NCBI GenBank assembly: GCA_037178855.1
Contig: JASJZC010000006.1
Span: 6,758,001-6,822,000 of the forward strand
Origin: Oscheius sp. JU75
Lineage: Eukaryota > Nematoda > Chromadorea > Rhabditida > Rhabditidae
Direction: 5' to 3'
DNA: 64,000 bases
Translations under genes and position numbers: made by a program
Part shown: piece after piece, positions 57,901 through 64,000 of the stretch
Numbering within the stretch: position 1 is the first letter of the stretch
How the letters are laid out: every line of letters begins with the position of its first letter
Notes under the pieces: model-generated
Seen by the model: only the letters and a program-made list of their open reading frames with translations
What the model was told of the DNA's origin: nothing
The model's database searches: none

Positions 57901-60853
57901 TAGGTGTGAGGAAAAGGTGGTCGAAACGAGGAGGGAACTGGTCGAATTGGCGAGAAGGCGCCGATCACGCGATTAGAGAGCTCTGATATGGGCAAACAGC
58001 GGAAAATCCTCTGTGAACCACACTTTTGGCAAGTTGGTCTTGGCTAAGGGGGTGTCTGACAGTGCGAAAACTAACTAGGTCGGAAGGGAGAAAAAGAGCT
58101 GTGGCGTGAGAGGAGATATTCCGAGGAGGGGATAATTTGAAAATAAATGAACTGCAGGAAAACTGCGATGATTTTAAACTCGTTTGGTGGTGCTCCGTCT
58201 AAAACCATTCAAAGTACCAGATACAGTCTGTCCAGTGAGAAACTTAAACCTACAATCTTTCGAAACGATTTCTTTGCGAGTAGTGTCAGTTTTACCTGTG
58301 GGCACATTTCTGTGTTTGTAACAACGAGACCCGCGAAGAACAATTTCAAGGGTTAATGATACAGATCGTTAGCAGACACAATTAAGTTGAATCTGAACCT
58401 CGTCAGGAGCAACCTATCTTAAACATCGTTAGTTCCACCTTGTTTTACATCAAAAGGATCGTAGGTTCTAGAATCCATTCCCCGCTGGTGTTTATACCAA
58501 CCTTACCTGTCTCTCCGTAGCCGTGTCAATGGGCAAGTCAAACAAGTCTCAGACACACACAGTTCCCTACTTGATCACAGTTCTCTAATGTTATATCATC
58601 TCTTTTCCATGTCTTTTGCGCGTGGGATGAGGATTAGTCTCCCTCTGTTTTTCGAGATGTTTTCTCCCACTCGACAGACAACACGACGCGCGACACCCAA
58701 ATCTTCCCCACTCAATTTACCAGGTCTGATTTTGGTAGGACGACGACGGATCGGCGGAAGACGTGGACTGAAAGCCTGTCCGATGACGAGCTGATTCAAA
58801 TGGTCACAACTACGACTCAGACGCTTCCGAGAATAGGTTTCAGCGCTTCGAATCGGGTCTCGAGAAGCTCGTACCCAAAACCTAGAAAACTGATTGTTAA
58901 AGAACTAATTGAAGGACGGAATAACCCGCTGTCGACAATGTCGTGGCGTGGTAGCGGCATGAGTTGCTCCTTCAATGGGCGGGGCTCCTTGAAAGAGACT
59001 TGCCTCCGCTCCGACATACAAGAACAAGGACTTTGCTTCTATGAGATCTTCTTAAACTAAGAGAATGAAGGAGGAGAGACGGTGAGAAAGTTGCAAAAGG
59101 TTAATCTTGGAGACGAAGCGGAAAGGCTAACACTTCGATGGCACTGTGTTTCAGTTTGCTGTCCAGTTTCCGCCACTAGTGCCAACAGTCGTGATTAAGC
59201 TGTTGCCCTTTTTTTCTTGAGAAAGGGACTGAATCGATGATCGGAAGGAATAAGGAGGCCAAACTGTCCGAAAGGGGTGGGAGGGACGGAAGACGTTTGC
59301 CCGAATGATTAGCCGAGACAAAACTCGGTGACCCCCGGCAAGAGTGACCAAAGCGACGACTACGAGGAGAAAAAGATTCAAGAGGAAAGTGTCAAGAAAC
59401 GAGATGAATAGACAATTAGGTAAACTATTGTTCACGTAGAAGAAAAAAAAACAGACAAGCCAGTCAGATCTCAATTTGATATCACTCTCTTTAGTCGTCA
59501 ATTTCAAATTACTACCAGCGTCGTGAAAAACATAATATTTCGGATGAAGAGTATTCCAACGATCTCCCCTCATGTTACTTACAAGTTACCAATGCAAGAT
59601 TCAGTTTTGTCACTACTATAGTGCCATTCGATAGACCAAGTGTATTGTATTAAACTCCCAAACTCGCTCCCTTCTTACTTCAGATAACATCTCAAAAAAG
59701 TCCATCCTAGCCAGATATGATGCTTTTTAAATAGCAAACTCCCTTTGTTAGCTTGGACATAGTTACATACAAACAGTCATGGTTCTACTTTAGTTCCCAC
59801 CCATTACAGAATCAAAAAGACTCACATCTGGACCTCCTCGCCCGGACAGTCGAAAACCAATTTTTTGACTCCTTCACGACATCGTCCCTGGTCTTCCTCG
59901 TCGCTGAACGTCCGACAGTGTGAAATCCTCCGGTTGGTCTCTGCGGTGCCACTGAAAACTTCTCTTTGTTTGCTCAAGCTCTTGTGAAAACTCACGCCTG
60001 ACGTTCCAATAGGTAGAGAAAGCAGATCGCCCTCCGTCCAAACGAATGGTTCTGTCTCCGTAGCGCAGCACAGGTTCCCATCGGTAACAGACGAGACTCT
60101 TGCCCTTCGGCCGAGCCACACAGTACCCGGCATGCCATCGTCCAGTCTCCATTGGATCACCTTCTGGAAAAACTATTGTTTTTGAGGTGACGGTTTCCTC
60201 AAAGTTCTAAAGTCTAAAGTAGAGTTCATAAATCTTGACTAGCGAAGTGGGGGTAGAAATATTAGAAAGTTACAAAGGTTAGCCTAACTATTTACTCTTG
60301 GATCCAAAGGAAGTAAGAAACTTTTTGATGACGGGTATACTCAATTATCAGGGAAAATTTCGAAAAACTTATCAAAGATGACATAAGTACTAGCAAAATA
60401 TGTCAAACTGGACTGTTTGAAGTGAAGTGTGATCTGCTAATGATCCGCGATACACTGCGCATGAAAATGTTATATGTTGCTCCATCTCCCGAATTCTGTT
60501 TATGATCATGTTCAAAGCAGTGTATGATAGAGAAGAAGAGGAGACAAAAGATGAGTCAAAAAGAGTCGGTGCAATGGGTCAGAGAAGACGTGTGATGAGC
60601 CATAGCCTGGCTATTTGCCGGGCGGGTGTGAAAGCATAGGGTCTCTTTTGAAGAGCTCAAACAGAGTCTCTTCTTCGAATCTGTTTGATACAGAAAGGCG
60701 TGAGGAACGGGAGGAGTCAAGAAAGAAGTGATTAGCATGGAAAAAGAAGGCGCGAAGGTCGGGAGGACAGGCCAATTTAAGAGAAAACCACTTACCGCTA
60801 ACCATTAGCCAGCCACAGAAGATTTCCTCCTCCTCTTGATCGTCGTCGCTCAT
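39942..60853 (-). CDS. gap-2: SynGAP/DAB2IP/gap-2-family Ras GTPase-activating protein, long isoform
   Basis: Exons of the longest model: 60853-60796, 60163-59996, 59951-59826, 50569-50438, 50356-50332, 47816-47653, 47343-47220, 44846-44646, 44608-44468, 42439-42343, 42243-41935, 41897-41740, 41635-41476, 41436-41009, 40968-40437, 40394-40233, 40193-39942 (3237 nt, 1078 aa). The N-terminal exons give a PH start ([30 protein letters not shown]). [11 protein letters not shown] and [20 protein letters not shown] follow, as in DAB2IP, then a C2 domain ([31 protein letters not shown]). The RasGAP domain has the arginine finger in [13 protein letters not shown] and the [17 protein letters not shown] motif. 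A Ser/Pro linker (PPPYDPERM) and a coiled coil end the protein. It accelerates Ras GTP hydrolysis at membranes. The 9.3-kb intron and the 25-nt micro-exon are the least certain joins. Confidence 0.88.
42483..42667 (-). CDS. gap-2: Alternative first exon of gap-2 (short isoform lacking PH and C2)
   Basis: An ATG at 42667 opens 61 codons ([20 protein letters not shown]..., ending SSVFGSYC) plus 2 nt into a donor (gtagca). This joins in phase 2 to 42439-42343, just upstream of the RasGAP domain. The resulting protein would have no PH or C2 domain. Codon use is coding-like and a ttaag sits just before the ATG. It cannot be an internal exon of the long form, because the C2 exon 44608-44468 already joins 42439 exactly (W-YTVTT), matching the family. 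Confidence 0.65.
42668..44467. other. gap-2 intron (1.8 kb beyond the alternative exon)
   Basis: No supported exon or gene on either strand. Probably includes the promoter of the short isoform starting at 42667. Confidence 0.5.
44847..47219. other. gap-2 intron within the PH-C2 junction
   Basis: ORFs on both strands are compositional (purine/pyrimidine-rich) with no domains. Nothing supported. Confidence 0.5.
47893..47951 (-). CDS. gap-2: Alternative first exon of gap-2 (MFKMRILCG...)
   Basis: ATG at 47951 (second ATG at 47942), open to a gttagt donor in phase 2, matching the G|ATG start of exon 47816-47653. Encodes [20 protein letters not shown]. The short distance (76 nt) to the next exon is normal here. 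Confidence 0.5.
48463..48521 (-). CDS. gap-2: Alternative first exon of gap-2 (MPEQRNPRL...)
   Basis: ATG at 48521 opens a very basic peptide ([20 protein letters not shown]) up to a gtaagt donor in phase 2, again matching exon 47816-47653. Other frames of this segment cannot join that exon without a stop or phase clash. Confidence 0.55.
48522..50331. other. gap-2 intron / alternative promoter region
   Basis: No supported exon. One copy of the AATTACTGTA motif occurs at 49148-49157. Confidence 0.45.
50332..50356 (-). CDS. gap-2: Candidate 25-nt micro-exon of gap-2
   Basis: Bounded by ctag acceptor and gtaagc donor. It converts the phase 1 end of exon 50569-50438 into the phase 2 required by exon 47816-47653, encoding about DLVLTLDLA. 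Without it those exons do not join in frame. The upstream donor must then be gtgtaa, although a better gtaagt lies 2 nt downstream in the wrong phase. Confidence 0.4.
50438..50569 (-). CDS. gap-2: Shared 5' coding exon of gap-2
   Basis: Acceptor atttcag, then a single open frame: [19 protein letters not shown], then Ser/Thr/Asn-rich residues ending [10 protein letters not shown]. It begins with two bases of a split codon, so it accepts any upstream exon ending in phase 1. All four stronger upstream first-exon candidates do. The sequence is low-complexity and probably disordered. Confidence 0.6.
51550..51643 (-). CDS. gap-2: Alternative first exon of gap-2 (MRRIGSQPW...)
   Basis: ATG at 51643, 31 codons plus one base, then gtcagt. 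Encodes [20 protein letters not shown] and [10 protein letters not shown]; joins exon 50569-50438 as D-HEDTSE. The codon use and ordered look make this the strongest of the upstream alternatives. Confidence 0.65.
51644..54311. other. gap-2 intron / alternative promoter region
   Basis: No supported exon. Plus-strand ORFs at 51796-52203 and 53407-53724 lack bias and splice context. AATTACTGTA occurs at 54144-54153. Confidence 0.45.
54312..54438 (-). CDS. gap-2: Alternative first exon of gap-2 encoding a hydrophobic N-terminus
   Basis: ATG at 54438, 42 codons plus one base, then gtaagc; joins 50569-50438 in phase 1. The first 30 residues are strongly hydrophobic and Trp/Leu-rich ([19 protein letters not shown] then EELWIWVWG), resembling a signal anchor or monotopic membrane segment. 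If real, it would tether this isoform to membranes. Confidence 0.45.
55316..55379 (-). CDS. gap-2: Alternative first exon of gap-2 (MEAKEPQPT...)
   Basis: ATG at 55379, 21 codons plus one base, then gttagt; joins 50569-50438 in phase 1. Encodes [20 protein letters not shown] and Arg. No other ORF in this stretch ends at a donor. Confidence 0.55.
55380..59825. other. Large gap-2 intron (4.4 kb)
   Basis: Purine-rich in long stretches. A minus-strand segment near 58732-58790, between a gaatcag acceptor and a gtaaat donor, has an open frame ([20 protein letters not shown]) that could be an extra exon joining 59826 to 47816 in phase, but support is thin. Confidence 0.4.
59826..60853 (-). CDS. gap-2: PH-domain-start first exons of gap-2
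   Basis: Three exons, 60853-60796, 60163-59996 and 59951-59826. The first is acidic ([19 protein letters not shown]) and has a ttccag acceptor directly abutting the ATG. The second carries beta strands [20 protein letters not shown]. The third is basic ([10 protein letters not shown], ending ARRSR). The set ends in phase 1, joining 50569-50438. An alternative reading of exon 3 ([19 protein letters not shown]..., using a GC donor at 59997) ends in phase 2 and could join 47816-47653 directly. Confidence 0.6.
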
Positions 60854-62626
60854 CTGGAAGTTGATTTTCATAAATATTTGAAAGTGAGTTGAAGATTACC
60901 GGGAAAGGGAAGAGAAAGTATAACCTGCTAATACAATAGCGATGCTTGTCGGGCTAATGAATGGGAAGAGTGAGGAAGGGATGACCGTTACAACATTGCT
61001 CTGGCACATTGATTAATGATTAAGAGGATGAGGAGTTGACAGCTTGTACTTCTTGAGAATTACGAGAGGACTGGGATTAAATGATCTCTACTATCAATGA
61101 GATGTGAATACTATCGAAGGAAGACGGTACAAAACGTACCAGAAAATGTTGCGAGGGAAGAGGGTATTGGAGCAAAAGTTCCTGAGAGTTTTTCGGAACT
61201 CACTATGAACTTTGATGGACACCCTCTTATGAATACACTGTTGTTCCTAAAAGTATCTACATTGCGAAGACATATGCAAATTACCACATAAAGGCAAATT
61301 GTATGGGCCCAATCACCCCGTTTATAGTCATAGAACACTAAATTATCAACAAATAGTCACAGTTGGATACGTCAGAAAAGATGAACGAGATAATGTTTTG
61401 ATTGAGAGTAGCTGTTTACAGGTGCAAAATCATACAAGTCCTGAAGATACAAGATTCCTTCAAAAGTAAACAGAAAGTTTGCAATGCTGGACAGACTTGT
61501 TGCATTGGAGCGGGATATCCGGCCTTGGAATGGGAGGGACAGAGTGGTCAGAGCTCTCCAAATGCGGTGTCCAGTGGCCTATTTGCATAGGATCTCTATT
61601 ACCTCGACAGCTTGTGCTACTGTCATCGGCCGAGAGCGGCGGCGAGACGTTTCTAATGAGACTGTATATGACAGATTTCAATTCCATGGAAAAGAATGAG
61701 TGAGAGACAGGAGGTCCCGGGATGAGACTTTATGACGCGTTTTATGAGCGATCGTCGCGCACTTTTAGGGGATTCCGAATGACAGGACACCATATTCTCT
61801 CCTCTTCCTGGTGTTCCTCTAGATATGAAATGGGTAAGTTTTGACTGTACGAACTGGGAACCCTGTTTTCATTGGTGCGCATGTATTTGCAACAAAACCA
61901 GCATCAGAAAAATGAGAGAGATCTAACTGGGCAAAACAGAGATAATCAAATCAGGTCTCAGCTGAAACAGTCTAGTCTCAAGACCCAGACAGGAAATATT
62001 TCCAAGCCGTCTCCAAAATATGTTGCTCGTATTCGAGGTTATGAGTCAGGCTTTGCCTGTTTATGGGAGGACCCTGAACAAACACTTGATGCCAGTTTTG
62101 GAACATCCAAAAGTTGAAATCGGGGCTATATGGTCAGAGGTGTGTGTGGTTTTCAATTCACGCCAGAGACTTTTTGTCCGCGAGCTAGGCCGAGAAAGAG
62201 AGGCCACAGGAAGTGTAATTAAAGGCGGGTCGAAATCAAACACAGTAAAGAAGGTCGGACGGAGGATTCACACAGGATCAGAGGGGAGAGAGTAGTTTGG
62301 GAGGCAAATAAGACCCTGGATGAAAAGTTGGAAGAACGTGAGGTGCGCCGTGAGACGAAGGCAAATATGGAAGGGGAGCTCGATAGGCATATTATGCAAG
62401 GAAAAGGAGCGCCTGGACAATAGTGGGTGTGGAAGGAAACTAACTGTGAGATGGTAGAGGCGACACTGACGGGTAGATCAACTTTCGATAGTGACGAGAA
62501 GCAGTCCAATGAGTCCGCAAAAGTCTCCTGTCATGGCTAACACCCAACTTCACTAAATTACTGTAACTGTTTCGCTTGCTAGGTTTCGTAATTACAGTTT
62601 GTAAAAAGTTTGCAAAAAAGTCAGGC
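60854..62626. other. Upstream region of gap-2; no gene seen
   Basis: ORFs are short, overlapping and unbiased. A short inverted repeat with AATTACTGTA (62556) and GTAATTACAGT (62588) lies at the right end, next to the 3' end of the minus-strand gene at 62627. Confidence 0.45.
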
Positions 62627-63290
62627 TTACTGTTCCTCCTTCCAACTTATTTCCGTGATGAGCCACGATGATGTGTTCTTGGTGTCCCGAATGAATACCT
62701 TCTTGGGGTAGGAGTAGTACTTCCTATGGGAACAGTAGAGCTTCAGTTCTATGATCATAGAGGATCTGTTCTTCACTACGATGGTTGCTAGACATCTGTC
62801 GTCAATCTGGAGAATGTCGAGGTCCGGATTCAGTCTTCGTGTATCCATTGAAACAAGCCTCAAGACGGTCGCGTGGTAATACTTGTATTGCTTGTCGTTG
62901 AAGTACAGTTCAAAACTTTCGAGGGCAAGAGCACTCTTGAAGCGAAGATAGGATAGATAGTACTCTTCCAGCAAGCCGTAAATGATGAGAGCGAAGAATA
63001 TCAGCCCACAGACGATGTAGAATCATTCCGCGTTCCATCTAATAATCATAAGAAATGGAGGTCTAAGTTAATCTGTGGTGCTTTTGAAGGAACTTTCGAA
63101 ACTACTATAGAATCGCGCAAAGGCCTCCTTCGCGTGTTTGTCTGCCTGTCTCGATAGTACGGAAGATAGATTGATGTTAGACCCACTCAAATACAGACTA
63201 TAATTGTTTATATTTACTTCTTGTTGCTCGCGATGTCCTTTTGGCCTTGTTTAGTAGCTCGTCCACCCTCTCTCTTTCCTCATCGAGAAT
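62627..63290 (-). CDS. Unrecognised membrane-associated protein, 3' exons; frame possibly broken
   Basis: The terminal frame 62974-62627 is open and coding-like (YYLSYLRFKSALALESFELY, FNDKQYKYYHATVLRLVSM, ending WLITEISWKEEQ then TAA). Immediately upstream the same frame gives a membrane helix (FYIVCGLIFFALIIYGLLEE), but a TGA lies just before it with no acceptor in between. Further upstream are two more coding-like pieces: LDEERERVDELLNKAKRTSR (about 63285-63225) and, after a gagacag acceptor near 63167, ADKHAKEAFARFYSSFES. They suggest a coiled-coil region followed by one membrane span and a soluble C-terminus. I could not chain all pieces without a stop, so this is either a missed intron or a decaying gene. 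Family not recognised. Confidence 0.45.
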
Positions 63291-63341
63291 GCATAGTCAT
63301 CTCACTGTTGTGATCCGTCCCCTATTTTGTTTGGCGTCTCA

Positions 63342-63937
63342 ATGTCTTTCGAACTAACACAGCTCTCTTTGAACGTCTATGCCATCAAAGAAATGGACGA
63401 TCGAAACCTCAATCCCATTTCCTATGTTATCAAAGGGTCGGAGAGAAGTGAGTTTTAAATCTTCTTCGCGGAATAGGATTCAGTTATTCTGATAGACACA
63501 GGCTGTGGATGCGGGAACATGTTCACCTACGTCAGGGGTCTTGATTTTGTGAAGGACTCTAAAATTTTGGTCATTAATACTCACAACCATAGAGAACAAG
63601 TACATTATCTTGATTTCGCGATAAAAAAAAATTTGTTTAGACAGGAGGGAACTGGCGGTTTTCAACGACTGGAAAGTTCGGACTCGGTCATCAGACTGAA
63701 GGGCTTTGTGCCTCGAAAAAGCACAAGTTTTATACACGACTAATGGACAGTAGTTGGCATTGGGAAGTCTACACATACAAGGTAACGAGATGGCTTGGTG
63801 ACGAGGAAGTGATACAGCTAGGAGACAAGGACTCTGTTCAGGTTTGTTGTTGTGGAAAACATGATAATTTATTAGGAGGAACACCAATGATCGGACTTTT
63901 GGCTAAAAATATAGGAGCAGTCACATATTTTAAGTGA
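63342..63937 (+). CDS. MBLAC2-like metallo-beta-lactamase-fold protein, diverged or pseudogene; truncated by window end
   Basis: Exon 1 (63342-63447) encodes MSFELTQLSLNVYAIKEM and NPISYVIKGSER, and joins 63484 onward in phase 1 to give IILIDTGCGCGN, the first MBL strand and Asp-Thr-Gly. VINTHNHREQVHYLDF stands where the family has THxHxDH: the first two His remain, but Asp is Glu and the next His is Gln. An open frame stops at 63742, and a second frame from 63743 continues the fold (GDEEVIQLGDKDSVQV, then CCCGKHDNLLGG where the family has a PGH motif), with TGA at 63935-63937. The order matches MBLAC2 throughout. The frame change at about 63740 has no normal-sized intron. Loss of metal ligands and the frame break point to a pseudogene or a non-enzymatic paralogue. 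Confidence 0.6.
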
Positions 63938-64000
63938 GAACTGGTCTCTGTCTCGAGTCGAAGAGATGGTCCAATGAACGGAATCTCACTAGGGGGCCGT

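Noticed and set aside
1-64000. Bacterial operon, phage, CRISPR or defence system
   Set aside because: Phase-proven spliceosomal introns, animal domain architectures and an intron-containing tRNA show nuclear eukaryotic DNA; no CRISPR repeats or prokaryotic genes were seen.

Overview
This window is eukaryotic, compact and intron-rich: most introns are 37-60 nt, acceptors are mostly TTTCAG-like, and GC looks near 45-50 % (estimated by eye). A filamin with three N-terminal CH domains and a long disordered insert, a gap-2-type RasGAP with many alternative first exons, a ZP-N membrane protein and possible trans-splice acceptors abutting ATGs all suggest a nematode. Another small ecdysozoan, such as a tardigrade, cannot be excluded. 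No bacterial, viral or CRISPR features were seen.

Layout. 1-2.9 kb: the 3' ends of two plus-strand genes. 3.15-7.16 kb (minus): an unrecognised Ser/Arg-rich protein and, just upstream, a single-pass ZP-N protein; they may be one gene. 8.5 kb: a tRNA-Ile(UAU) with a 10-nt intron. 8.8-10.7 kb (minus): SNW1/SKIP, whose six-exon model closes at 535 aa. 11.5-13.9 kb: one unrecognised minus-strand gene end and one coding-like, unresolved stretch. 14.08-16.0 kb (plus): UNC-93/MFSD11-like transporter. 16.2-16.4 kb (minus): a small secreted peptide. 16.6-17.8 kb (minus): a very short TFIIIB subunit BDP1. 17.8-19.9 kb: no genes, but a 0.8-kb element with 112-bp inverted arms and a separate palindrome.

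19.9-39.4 kb (plus): a filamin of the nematode FLN-2 type in 50 phase-consistent exons (3416 aa). It has three CH domains, about 24 filamin Ig repeats, a disordered insert after repeat 7 and a Pro/Gly/Met-rich tail. 39.9-60.9 kb (minus, tail-to-tail with filamin): a SynGAP/DAB2IP/gap-2-family RasGAP with split PH, C2, RasGAP and C-terminal coiled coil. At least seven candidate first coding exons are spread over 18 kb, and each ends in the phase required by the exon it would join.

62.6-64.0 kb: an unrecognised minus-strand gene end with a likely broken frame, and a plus-strand MBLAC2-like metallo-beta-lactamase-fold gene with degraded metal motifs. All exon models come from reading splice sites and phase by eye; none is supported by RNA evidence.
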